NCBI GenBank assembly: GCA_003525905.1 | Contig: DQIA01000023.1 | Span: forward strand, 11,265 to 18,074 | From: Clostridiales bacterium | Lineage (GTDB): Bacteria > Bacillota > Clostridia > Oscillospirales > Oscillospiraceae | DNA: 6,810 nt | Direction of reading: 5' to 3' | Shown here: one piece after another, positions 1-6,063 of the stretch | Layout: each line of letters starts with the position of its first letter | Numbering within the stretch: position 1 is the stretch's first letter | The notes under the pieces: model-generated | Database searches by the model: none | What the model saw: only the letters and a program-made list of their open reading frames with translations | Told to the model about the DNA's origin: nothing | Program-made: the position numbers and the translations under genes

Positions 1-268
1 ACTTTTCTTCCCTCCGAAACTTTTGGCTTGGCAGGTTTTTTGACAGTCTGCTATATTACCCATGCGGCGCAAAAAAGCCGAAACTCCGCATTTTCATTTC
101 TTAGATAGTGTACCAAATCCACACCCGATTTTCAATCCTTTCCCGCATTTTTTGCCGGGTACAAAAAAAGTTTTAGCTTATCGATAGAAAAATCGCGATT
201 TCCTTGTAGTTTTTTATTGTTATAAGTCAAAATTCAGAAAAAAATCGCAAAAAAAGTTAGTCTCTGCC

Positions 269-297
269 TTGCAGGCTTTCTCTATTTATAGTATAAT
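269..297 (+). promoter_or_regulatory. Probable sigma-A promoter of the hydroxylase operon
   Basis: A perfect -10 box TATAAT lies at 292-297. Seventeen bases upstream is TTGCAG (269-274), a weak -35 that keeps the TTG. Transcription would start near 304 and give a leader of about 57 bases, containing a small CCGG-CTGCGA-CCGG hairpin (320-333). The good -10 combined with a poor -35 would fit an activator-dependent promoter, but that is inference. Confidence 0.5.
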
Positions 298-344
298 CTG
301 AGTGATACGAGCCCGTCCACCGGCTGCGACCGGATTATTTTACA

Positions 345-351
345 AAGGGGA
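345..351 (+). promoter_or_regulatory. Ribosome binding site of the hydroxylase gene
   Basis: AAGGGGA ends 9 bases before the ATG at 361. It supports that start, which also begins exactly at the conserved N-terminus of the [2Fe-2S] domain. Confidence 0.75.
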
Positions 352-360
352 CCTGTTTCC

Positions 361-2922
361 ATGGCAACATTTTACATAAACGGTGCCGAAGTTACCGTCG
401 CCAAAAAGCAGAAGCTGCTGCGCTACCTGCGCGATGAGCTGCATCTCACCTCCGTAAAAGACGGCTGCAGCGAGGGCGCCTGCGGCGCATGCACCGTGCT
501 CATCAATGGCGATCCCTGCCGCGCCTGCGTTCCGGACACCGAGCGGCTCGACGGCAAGCACATCCTGACGGTCGAGGGTCTTTCCGACTTTGAAAAGGCT
601 GCCTACACCTTCGCCTTCGGCGAGGCTGGCGCCGTGCAGTGCGGCTTCTGCATCCCCGGTATGGTGCTGTGCGCCAAGGCCCTGCTCGACCGCACGCCGG
701 ACCCGACGGAGGAGCAGATCCGCTGGGCCATCCGCAACAACTACTGCCGCTGCACCGGCTATGTCAAGATCGTCGAGGCCATCCGTCTGGCCGGGAAGAT
801 CCTGCGCGAAAAGAAGATCCCCCTGCCCGCCACGACGGACTGGAAGATCGGCTCCCGCGTCCAGCGTCTGGACGTCGAGGAGAAGGTCCTCGGCACCGGC
901 AAATACCCCGACGATTACTACCCCGAAAAAATGTGCTACGGCTCCGCCGTGCGCAGCAAATATCCGCGCGCCCGCGTGCTGTCCATCGACACGTCCAAGG
1001 CGGCCGCGCTGCCCGGCGTTATCTGCGTGCTGACCGCAGCGGATGTGCCGGGCGAGAACATCATCGGACACATCGTCCACGACTGGGACGTCATGGTCCC
1101 CGTCGGCGGTGTCGTCCACTTCCTCGGCGACGCGCTGGCCCTTGTCGCAGCCGAGACGCCGGAGATTCTGGAAAAGGCCAAGAAGCTCGTCAAGGTGGAA
1201 TATGAGATTTTGCCCGCCGTGCACAACCCCGAGGAGGCCGCCGCGCCCTATGCGCCGCTCGTCCACCGCAAGGGCAACCTGCTGACGCATAAGCACGTTT
1301 CCCGCGGCAATGCCGAGGAGGCCATTGCCCACTCGAAATTTGTCGTGCAGGATCACTTCTCCACCCCGTTCACGGAGCACGCCTTCCTTGAGCCGGAATG
1401 CGCCGTGGCCGTGCCGGACGGAGACGGCATCCGCCTCTACACGACGGACCAGAGCGCCCACACCACGCTGCACGAGGTCACGATGGCCCTCGGCCTGCCG
1501 CCCGAGAAGGTCAAAATTCAGAATGCCCTCGTCGGCGGCGGCTTCGGCGGCAAGGAGGACATGACCGTCCAGCCGCTGGCCGCGCTCATCGCCTATAAGA
1601 CCGGACGCGCCGTCAAGTGCAAGCTGACGCGCGCCGAGTCCCTGCTCATCCACCCGAAGCGCCATCCCTTCGAGATGGACTTCACCATGGGCGTGGACGA
1701 AAACGGTATCATCCAGGGTGTGAAGGCCAAGGTCGTCTCTGACACTGGCGCCTACGCCTCGCTGGGCGGCCCGGTGCTCGAGCGCGCCTGCACGCACGCC
1801 GCCGGTCCCTATGCCTACGAAAACTTCGAGATCGACGGCTATGCCTACTATACGAACAATCCGCCTGCCGGTGCGTTCCGCGGCTTTGGCGTCACGCAGA
1901 CGTGCTTCGCCGTGGAGACGCTGCTGAACCGCGCTGCCGACCTTGTCGGCATCTCCCCGTGGGAGATCCGCTACCGCAACGCTATCCGTCCCGGCGGTGT
2001 GCTGCCGAACGGGCAGATCGTCGATGACTCTACCGGCCTTGTGGAGACGCTCCTTGCCGTAAAGGACGAATACGACAACGCCAAGATCAAGGGCATCGCC
2101 TGCGCCATGAAGAATGCCGGCCTCGGCGTCGGCCTGCCGGACTGGGGCCGCTGCAAGCTCATCGTCGAGGGCGATTCCAAGGTCCATATCTATTCCGGCG
2201 CTTCGTGCATCGGGCAGGGCCTCGGCACCGTGCTGGTGCAGATGGTCTGCTCAAACACGAACCTCTCCCGCGACGACATCGTCTATGAGCGTTCCAACAC
2301 CTGGATTGCCCCGGACTCCGGCGACACGTCCGGCTCCCGCCAGACGCTTGTGACCGGCGAGGCCTGCCGCCGCGCCTGCCTGCAGCTCCACGAGGCGCTG
2401 GCCGGAAAGTCGCTCAGCGACCTCATCGGGAAAGAATTCTACGGCGAATACCTCGCGAAGACCGACCCGCTCGGCGCGGACGTGCCGAACCCGGTCTCCC
2501 ACGTCGCCTACGGCTACGCCACGCAGGTCTGCATCCTCGACGAGAAGACCGGCCTCATCCGCAAAATGATAGCCGCGCACGACGTCGGCAAGGCCATCAA
2601 CCCGCTCTCCTGCGAGGGCCAGATCGAGGGCGGCGTCGTCATGTCCATGGGCTATGCCCTGACGGAGCAGTATCCCATCGACGAAAACTGCCGCCCGACG
2701 GCGCGCTTCGGCACGCTCGGCCTGTTCCGTGCCCATCAGGTGCCGGAGATCAAGGCCATTGTCATCGACAAGCCGGGCCTGAACGTGGCCTGCGGCGCGA
2801 TCGGCATCGGTGAGATCACCTCGATCCCCACCGCACCGGCCATTGCGGACGCCTATTACCGGCTCGACGGCGAGCCGCGCACCAGTCTGCCGCTGACCGG
2901 CACGCCCTATGCACGCAAATAA
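361..2922 (+). CDS. xdh: Molybdenum hydroxylase, selenium-dependent xanthine dehydrogenase family (fused 2Fe-2S and Mo-binding domains)
   Basis: This 853-residue cytoplasmic enzyme probably hydroxylates xanthine or a related N-heterocycle at a molybdopterin centre. Residues 1-75 form a plant-ferredoxin-like [2Fe-2S] domain (C36, C41, C44, C56). Residues 80-155 form the second [2Fe-2S] domain (C94, C97, C129, C131, with CRCTGY). From about 165 onward is the molybdopterin domain, with GGGFGGKE at 392-399, GAFRGFG at 504-510, GQG at 618-620 and GIGE at 815-818. E818 matches the catalytic base Glu. E344 (HAFLE) and R475 (LER) match the purine-binding Glu802 and Arg880 of bovine xanthine oxidase. 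There is no FAD domain between the two halves. This fusion and length match the family known from anaerobic Firmicutes as selenium-dependent xanthine dehydrogenase. The selenium there is a labile Mo ligand, not selenocysteine, and no in-frame UGA is seen. The SelD, YqeB and YqeC accessory genes are not in the window. The exact substrate is inferred. Confidence 0.9.
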   Translation: MATFYINGAEVTVAKKQKLLRYLRDELHLTSVKDGCSEGACGACTVLINGDPCRACVPDTERLDGKHILTVEGLSDFEKAAYTFAFGEAGAVQCGFCIPGMVLCAKALLDRTPDPTEEQIRWAIRNNYCRCTGYVKIVEAIRLAGKILREKKIPLPATTDWKIGSRVQRLDVEEKVLGTGKYPDDYYPEKMCYGSAVRSKYPRARVLSIDTSKAAALPGVICVLTAADVPGENIIGHIVHDWDVMVPVGGVVHFLGDALALVAAETPEILEKAKKLVKVEYEILPAVHNPEEAAAPYAPLVHRKGNLLTHKHVSRGNAEEAIAHSKFVVQDHFSTPFTEHAFLEPECAVAVPDGDGIRLYTTDQSAHTTLHEVTMALGLPPEKVKIQNALVGGGFGGKEDMTVQPLAALIAYKTGRAVKCKLTRAESLLIHPKRHPFEMDFTMGVDENGIIQGVKAKVVSDTGAYASLGGPVLERACTHAAGPYAYENFEIDGYAYYTNNPPAGAFRGFGVTQTCFAVETLLNRAADLVGISPWEIRYRNAIRPGGVLPNGQIVDDSTGLVETLLAVKDEYDNAKIKGIACAMKNAGLGVGLPDWGRCKLIVEGDSKVHIYSGASCIGQGLGTVLVQMVCSNTNLSRDDIVYERSNTWIAPDSGDTSGSRQTLVTGEACRRACLQLHEALAGKSLSDLIGKEFYGEYLAKTDPLGADVPNPVSHVAYGYATQVCILDEKTGLIRKMIAAHDVGKAINPLSCEGQIEGGVVMSMGYALTEQYPIDENCRPTARFGTLGLFRAHQVPEIKAIVIDKPGLNVACGAIGIGEITSIPTAPAIADAYYRLDGEPRTSLPLTGTPYARK

Positions 2923-2923
2923 C

Positions 2924-2930
2924 GGGGAGG
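2924..2930 (+). promoter_or_regulatory. Ribosome binding site that fixes the ferredoxin start
   Basis: GGGGAGG lies directly against a possible TTG start at 2931, which is too close. It is 9 bases before the in-frame ATG at 2940, a normal spacing. The intervening ATG at 2935 is out of frame and stops after two codons (ATG AGA TGA). The true start is therefore taken as 2940. Confidence 0.8.
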
Positions 2931-2939
2931 TTGCATGAG

Positions 2940-3434
2940 ATGAAAGTCAGAAAGAAGTTCCCGTCCAAGGTTGCCTGCGTCCACTGCAACGGCGGCTGCC
3001 GCGCCAACCAGAGCCCGGAGGGCTACGATCTTTGCCTCTACGGCTGCACCGGCTGCGGTGCGTGCATGGAGGTCTGCCGCTTCGGCGCGATCTCGCTGAA
3101 CTCCTACGGCGTGGCCGAGGTCGATGAAAGCCGCTGCATCGGCTGCGGCGCGTGCTATCAGGCCTGCCCGCAGCGCGTCATCCACCTGCGGCTCGAGGAC
3201 AACCCCATTGTCGTCCTCTGCTCGAACAAGGACGCCCGCTGCCGCGATGTCTGCGCCGTGAGCTGCATCGGCTGCGGTCTGTGCGAGCGCACCTGTCCGG
3301 CCGGAGCCATCGTCGTTTCGGAAAACCGCGCCTTTATCTACGCGGATAAGTGCCTCTCCTGCGGCATGTGCGCCATGGCCTGCCCGCGCAATGTCATCCA
3401 CGACAAGCGCGGCCTGCTGACGCCCCGCCACTGA
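2940..3434 (+). CDS. RnfB-like poly-[4Fe-4S] ferredoxin, likely electron partner of the hydroxylase
   Basis: This 164-residue soluble electron-transfer protein has 23 cysteines. Four ferredoxin motifs of the form CX2CX2CX3C are visible, at C36-C46, C66-C76, C109-C119 and C138-C148. The last three end in CP, while the first ends in CR. An additional N-terminal set, C13, C16, C20 and C32, could hold another cluster. Order and spacing, including the VLCS segment (C94) before the third motif, resemble the C-terminal electron-carrying half of RnfB. The membrane anchor of RnfB is missing, and no signal peptide or hydrophobic segment is present. It begins 17 bases after the hydroxylase stop and is surely co-transcribed. 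Because the hydroxylase has no FAD module, this protein is the natural acceptor for its electrons, passing them to an unidentified reductase. The role as partner is inferred from context. The iron-sulfur assignment is secure. Confidence 0.88.
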   Translation: MKVRKKFPSKVACVHCNGGCRANQSPEGYDLCLYGCTGCGACMEVCRFGAISLNSYGVAEVDESRCIGCGACYQACPQRVIHLRLEDNPIVVLCSNKDARCRDVCAVSCIGCGLCERTCPAGAIVVSENRAFIYADKCLSCGMCAMACPRNVIHDKRGLLTPRH

Positions 3435-3439
3435 AGCCC

Positions 3440-3883
3440 ATGCGCGTTCTGATCGATGCGGACGGCTGCCCCGTCGTCCGCGAGACCGTGCGGCAATGCG
3501 CCGCCTTCCATGTGCCGTGTCTGCTGTTCTGCGACACGGCGCATGTCTTTTCCATTCCCGGCGTGGAGGTCTTTGTTGCGGACTGCGGGCACGACAGCAC
3601 GGACTATCTGCTGCTGTCGCACCTGCGCCCCGGCGACGTTGTGATCACGCAGGACTACGGCCTTGCCGCCCTGTGCCTTGCGCGCAGCGCGCAGGCCCTG
3701 CATCCGGCGGGCCATGCCTACACAAAGGACAATATCGACGCTCTGCTCACCGTTCGCGCCGAGTCCGCCCGCCTGCGCCGCGGCGGTGTCCGCCTGCACC
3801 GTACGGCTGCCCGGAAGCCCGCGCAGGACCAAGCCTTTTCCGTCCTGCTCTGCCGCATTCTGTCGGAAAATACCGGGACTTGA
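3440..3883 (+). CDS. DUF188 / YaiI-YqxD family protein
   Basis: This 147-residue protein belongs to the widespread UPF0178 (YaiI/YqxD) family, which is related to PIN-like nuclease folds but has no established biochemical role. The N-terminal signature LIDADGCPV (residues 4-12) carries the conserved acidic pair. The middle holds D-STDY and the VITQDYGLAALCLA segment, and the C-terminal part has the KDNIDALL and RRGG elements, all typical in order. It has no signal peptide or membrane segment. The ATG at 3440 is chosen because family members begin just before this signature. An upstream in-frame ATG at 3350 would lie deep inside the ferredoxin gene. No Shine-Dalgarno sequence is seen. The start lies 5 bases after the ferredoxin stop, so translation is probably coupled to it. 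Its place in a redox operon may be incidental. Its stop codon lies within the -35 box of the next promoter. Confidence 0.88.
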   Translation: MRVLIDADGCPVVRETVRQCAAFHVPCLLFCDTAHVFSIPGVEVFVADCGHDSTDYLLLSHLRPGDVVITQDYGLAALCLARSAQALHPAGHAYTKDNIDALLTVRAESARLRRGGVRLHRTAARKPAQDQAFSVLLCRILSENTGT

Positions 3884-3908
3884 CGAATCGCCGAAAATGT
3901 GGGATAAT
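3880..3908 (+). promoter_or_regulatory. Extended -10 sigma-A promoter for pssA and the lipid kinase
   Basis: TTGACG (3880-3885) and GATAAT (3903-3908) are separated by exactly 17 bases, with TG one base before the -10 (3900-3901). The TGA stop of the DUF188 gene is embedded in the -35. Transcription would begin near 3915, leaving a leader of about 65 bases. No terminator lies between 3883 and this promoter, so read-through from the hydroxylase operon is also possible. Confidence 0.75.
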
Positions 3909-3931
3909 AACAAGACGACTATGATTCGTCT
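3882..3931. repeat. GACGA-based inverted repeats around the pssA promoter
   Basis: GACGAATC at 3882-3889 is matched by its exact reverse complement GATTCGTC at 3923-3930, with the -10 box between them. A shorter inner hairpin pairs AGACGA (3913-3918) with TCGTCT (3926-3931) around a 7-base loop, right at the predicted transcript 5' end. It may be an operator or a 5' stabilising stem. Chance cannot be excluded for 6-8 base matches. Confidence 0.4.
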
Positions 3932-3967
3932 ATCCGACGTCCGTTTTCCGGTGCCGTCCTGCGGCAG

Positions 3968-3973
3968 AAGGAG
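3968..3973 (+). promoter_or_regulatory. Ribosome binding site of pssA
   Basis: AAGGAG lies 6 bases before the ATG at 3980, a near-ideal site and spacing. Confidence 0.8.
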
Positions 3974-3979
3974 TTATTT

Positions 3980-4630
3980 ATGATTGGTTTCTATGATTAC
4001 ACGGTCATTCTGACCTACCTCAGCCTGCTGTCGGCCGTGACCGGCATCGGGCTGGCCGTCGCCCGCCACCCGCTGCTGGCAATCCTCTGTTTGATGTTCA
4101 GCGGCCTTTGCGATATGTTTGACGGCCGCATCGCCCGCACGAAGAAGAACCGCACGGCGGAGCAGAAGGGCTTCGGCATTCAGATTGACTCTCTGTGCGA
4201 CATCGTTGCCTTCGGCATCCTGCCCGCCGTCATCACGATCGTCGTGTGCGGCTCTGTCTGGTATGCCGTGCTGATCGCGGCGCTCTATGTGCTCGCCGGG
4301 CTCATTCGCCTTGCCTATTTCAACGTGACGGAGGAGCTGCGCCAGCAGGAGACGGACGAGTGCCGCAAGACCTACACGGGCCTTCCCATCACCTCAGCCG
4401 CGCTCATTTTCCCGTTTTTCTTCTGCTTCCTCGACATTTTCCAGCGTGCCGCGATCCTGCACGTGGCGCTGCTCGTTGTTATGGCGCTGACTGGCGCCAG
4501 CTTTGTGATGCCGTTCCATATCCGCAAGCCGCGCTCCAAGGAGCAGTGGGCGCTGCTCGGCATCGGCCTTGTGATCGCCGCAGGCTGCATCTTTGTCTGG
4601 GTGCGTTTCCGCATGAGGATCATGCGATGA
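3980..4630 (+). CDS. pssA: CDP-diacylglycerol--serine O-phosphatidyltransferase
   Basis: This 216-residue integral membrane enzyme makes phosphatidylserine from CDP-diacylglycerol and L-serine, the first step towards phosphatidylethanolamine. The CDP-alcohol phosphatidyltransferase signature is complete, with D45, D48, G49, A52, R53, G66, D70 and D74. The spacer between AR and the following G is 12 residues rather than the usual 8 or so, filled by a basic, polar insert (TKKNRTAEQKGF). The segment GIQIDSLCD followed by FGILPA, and a later YTGLP, point to serine rather than glycerophosphate as acceptor. Hydrophobic helices are visible at about 9-28, 32-44, 75-93, 95-112, 133-151, 156-175 and 188-208. 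The C-terminus is basic. The gene overlaps the lipid kinase by 4 bases (ATGA). PgsA is the main alternative and is less likely given these motifs. No phosphatidylserine decarboxylase gene is present in the window. Confidence 0.88.
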   Translation: MIGFYDYTVILTYLSLLSAVTGIGLAVARHPLLAILCLMFSGLCDMFDGRIARTKKNRTAEQKGFGIQIDSLCDIVAFGILPAVITIVVCGSVWYAVLIAALYVLAGLIRLAYFNVTEELRQQETDECRKTYTGLPITSAALIFPFFFCFLDIFQRAAILHVALLVVMALTGASFVMPFHIRKPRSKEQWALLGIGLVIAAGCIFVWVRFRMRIMR

Positions 4631-5541
4631 AGAGGCTGCTGCTCATTCTGAACCCCTGCTCGGGAAAAAAGCGTGCGAACCGCGCGCTGGCGGAGATCGT
4701 CAGCATTTTCAACCGCGGCGGCTACGACGTCACGGTCTATACCACAGCTGCCCGCGGCGACGCAACGCAAGTCGCAGCATCCCGCTGCCGCGAATTCGAC
4801 TGCGTGGTCTGCGCAGGCGGCGACGGCACATTCAATGAGGTTGTCTCCGGTGTCTATGCGGCCGGAAGCGACACGCCCATCGGCTATATCCCCGCAGGCA
4901 GCACGAACGACTTTGCCAGCAGCATGCACCTGTCGCGCAACCTGCTGCAGGCCGCGCGCGACATCGTCGAGGGCGAGCCGCGCACACTGGACCTCGGCAG
5001 CTTCAACGGCCGCTGCTTCTCCTATGTCGCCTCGTTCGGCGCGTTCACCCGCGCATCCTACGCCACGTCGCAGAGCGTAAAAAATGCGCTGGGCCATCTG
5101 GCCTATGTGCTCGGCGGCATCAAGGAGCTGCCGTCCATCCGCAGCCGCCATGTGCGCTTTCTGCTCGACCACGAGACCGTGCTCGAGGACGACTATATCT
5201 TCGGCGCCATCAGCAACTCCACATCCGTTGCGGGCATTCTGACGCTCTCCCCGGAGATCGTGGACATGAACGACGGCGTGTTCGAGCTGCTGCTCGTGCG
5301 CAAGCCGCAGAGCCTGATGGAGCTGAGCGATTGCGTGCTGGCCCTGACGACGCAGGATTACCACACGCCCATGCTGACGTTCACGAGCGCCAGCCATCTG
5401 GAGATCGACGCCCCCGCCGACATGGACTGGACGCTCGACGGCGAGCAGGCCAAGGGGCAGGCGCACTGCGTCGCAGAGAACCTGCACAACGCCGTGAAAG
5501 TCATCGTGAACCCCGCCACCAATCCCAGCGCCGCAGAATAA
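4627..5541 (+). CDS. Diacylglycerol kinase-like lipid kinase (YegS/DgkB/BmrU type)
   Basis: This 304-residue soluble or membrane-associated kinase phosphorylates a lipid, most likely diacylglycerol to phosphatidate, using ATP. The N-terminal catalytic domain shows NPCSGKK (9-15), the nucleotide-binding loop GGDGTFNE (64-71), and PAGSTNDFA (89-97), where most relatives have GT rather than GS. The C-terminal beta-rich domain carries a conserved DGE (271-273) in the expected place. No membrane helix or signal peptide is seen. The length is normal for the family. The start ATG at 4627 overlaps the pssA stop (ATGA), implying translational coupling, and the protein begins directly with the expected first strand. 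Sitting with PssA, it could return diacylglycerol to phosphatidate and so to CDP-diacylglycerol, the PssA substrate. Sphingosine or undecaprenol kinase activity cannot be excluded from sequence alone. Confidence 0.88.
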   Translation: MKRLLLILNPCSGKKRANRALAEIVSIFNRGGYDVTVYTTAARGDATQVAASRCREFDCVVCAGGDGTFNEVVSGVYAAGSDTPIGYIPAGSTNDFASSMHLSRNLLQAARDIVEGEPRTLDLGSFNGRCFSYVASFGAFTRASYATSQSVKNALGHLAYVLGGIKELPSIRSRHVRFLLDHETVLEDDYIFGAISNSTSVAGILTLSPEIVDMNDGVFELLLVRKPQSLMELSDCVLALTTQDYHTPMLTFTSASHLEIDAPADMDWTLDGEQAKGQAHCVAENLHNAVKVIVNPATNPSAAE

Positions 5542-5546
5542 AACCG

Positions 5547-5583
5547 GCCCCTGCAACCGTCATGCGATTGCAGGGGCTTTTTT
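5547..5583 (+). terminator. Strong intrinsic terminator after the lipid kinase gene
   Basis: A perfect 10-base-pair stem pairs GCCCCTGCAA (5547-5556) with TTGCAGGGGC (5568-5577) around an 11-base loop, followed immediately by six T residues (5578-5583). It starts 5 bases after the kinase stop codon. The next gene begins only 12 bases after the T-tract, so this element may act as a read-through attenuator for it. Confidence 0.92.
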
Positions 5584-5584
5584 C

Positions 5585-5589
5585 GGGAG
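5585..5589 (+). promoter_or_regulatory. Ribosome binding site of the Nudix gene
   Basis: GGGAG lies 6 bases before the ATG at 5596 and almost touches the terminator T-tract. Its position leaves no room for a promoter between terminator and gene. Confidence 0.65.
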
Positions 5590-5595
5590 ATCGCT

Positions 5596-6063
5596 ATGAA
5601 GAATACCACGCTTTGCTATCTGGAGCAGGACGGGAGTTGGCTCCTGCTGCACCGCAACAAAAAGAAAAACGATCCGAATCACGACAAATGGATCGGCATT
5701 GGCGGAAAATTTGAAGAAAACGAAAGCCCGGACGACTGCGTCCGCCGCGAATTCCGCGAGGAAACGGGACTGGAGCTGACGGAGTACCGCTACTGCGGCA
5801 TCGTGACCTTCGTCAGCGACTGCTGGGAGGGCGAATACATGCACCTGTTCCACGCCTCGGCCTGCCGCGGGAGCCTGCGGGACTGCGACGAGGGCGAGCT
5901 GGCGTGGATCCCGGAGACACAGTTCGCCGCCCTGCCGCAGTGGGAGGGGGACCGCATTTTCCTGCGCCTTATGCGGGAGCATGTGCCGTTTTTTTCGCTG
6001 AAGCTCCGCTACGAGGGCGACCGGCTGGCAGAAACCGTTCTAAACGGCCGCCCGATGGATTGA
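5596..6063 (+). CDS. Nudix hydrolase, MutT/MTH1-like (probable 8-oxo-dGTP diphosphatase)
   Basis: This 155-residue cytoplasmic enzyme probably cleaves oxidised or other nucleoside triphosphates to the monophosphate and pyrophosphate. The Nudix box matches GX5EX7REUXEEXGU without exception at residues 37-59 (G37, E43, R51, E52, E55, E56, G58, L59), giving the metal-binding helix. The preceding KWIGIGGK segment and the total length resemble the MTH1/MutT sanitising group. A C-terminal F-LRL-REHVPFF stretch is typical of the same group. The substrate cannot be fixed from sequence, since ADP-ribose and other nucleotide substrates exist in the superfamily. It is preceded by a terminator and followed by a promoter, so it is effectively alone. 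Expression presumably depends on read-through or on a promoter inside the lipid kinase gene that I could not find. Its stop codon is embedded in the next -35 box. Confidence 0.88.
   Translation: MKNTTLCYLEQDGSWLLLHRNKKKNDPNHDKWIGIGGKFEENESPDDCVRREFREETGLELTEYRYCGIVTFVSDCWEGEYMHLFHASACRGSLRDCDEGELAWIPETQFAALPQWEGDRIFLRLMREHVPFFSLKLRYEGDRLAETVLNGRPMD

Larger units (their letters stand above)
1..360. other. AT-rich intergenic leader upstream of the molybdenum hydroxylase gene
   Basis: This stretch holds no convincing gene. It is strikingly AT-rich compared with the GC-rich genes that follow, as expected for a promoter region. It contains long A and T tracts, a 12-base palindrome AAATCGCGATTT at 190-201, a second AAAAATCGC copy at 240-248, a weak imperfect hairpin ATGCGG/CCGCAT (62-67 with 86-91) followed by TTTTC, and a CCCG/CGGG hairpin (142-145 with 156-159). 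The probable promoter and Shine-Dalgarno site of the downstream gene lie at its right end and are listed separately. I see no recognisable purine riboswitch core in the transcribed leader. The gene to the left lies outside the window, so its orientation is unknown and the region could be divergent. Confidence 0.7.

Noticed and set aside
28..57. Possible promoter TTGGCA-18-TATATT near the left edge
   Set aside because: The spacing is plausible, but no gene follows closely and such matches are common in AT-rich DNA. The nearby TTGACA at 40-45 has no -10 at a proper distance.
62..94. Terminator-like hairpin ATGCGG/CCGCAT followed by TTTTC
   Set aside because: It has only a 6-bp stem with an 18-base loop and a short, interrupted T run, and the upstream gene is not visible.
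62..187. Small 41-codon + strand ORF in the leader
   Set aside because: It has no Shine-Dalgarno sequence, its composition looks like translated intergenic DNA (many Phe, Pro, His and Lys), and it has no recognisable motif.
304..360. Possible purine or molybdenum-cofactor riboswitch in the hydroxylase leader
   Set aside because: The predicted leader is only about 57 bases, with one 4-bp hairpin. The conserved core of neither class is seen.
340..2187. Long 615-codon open frame on the - strand opposite the hydroxylase gene
   Set aside because: It is antisense to a gene with clear domains and motifs. Its product is low-complexity (Ala, Gly, Arg, Val, Asp), as expected from the complement of GC-rich codons, and it has no recognisable motif.
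2931..2939. TTG start three codons upstream for the ferredoxin
   Set aside because: It abuts the Shine-Dalgarno sequence with no spacer. The ATG at 2940 has a proper 9-base spacing.
4665..4671. A AAA AAG slippery heptamer in the lipid kinase gene
   Set aside because: It encodes the conserved GKK of the NPxSGKK motif. The -1 frame adds nothing recognisable and stops near 4838, and no stimulatory structure was identified.
4372..5556. 394-codon open frame on the - strand opposite pssA and the lipid kinase
   Set aside because: It is a mirror frame of two well-supported genes, with compositional bias only, and it runs through the terminator hairpin.
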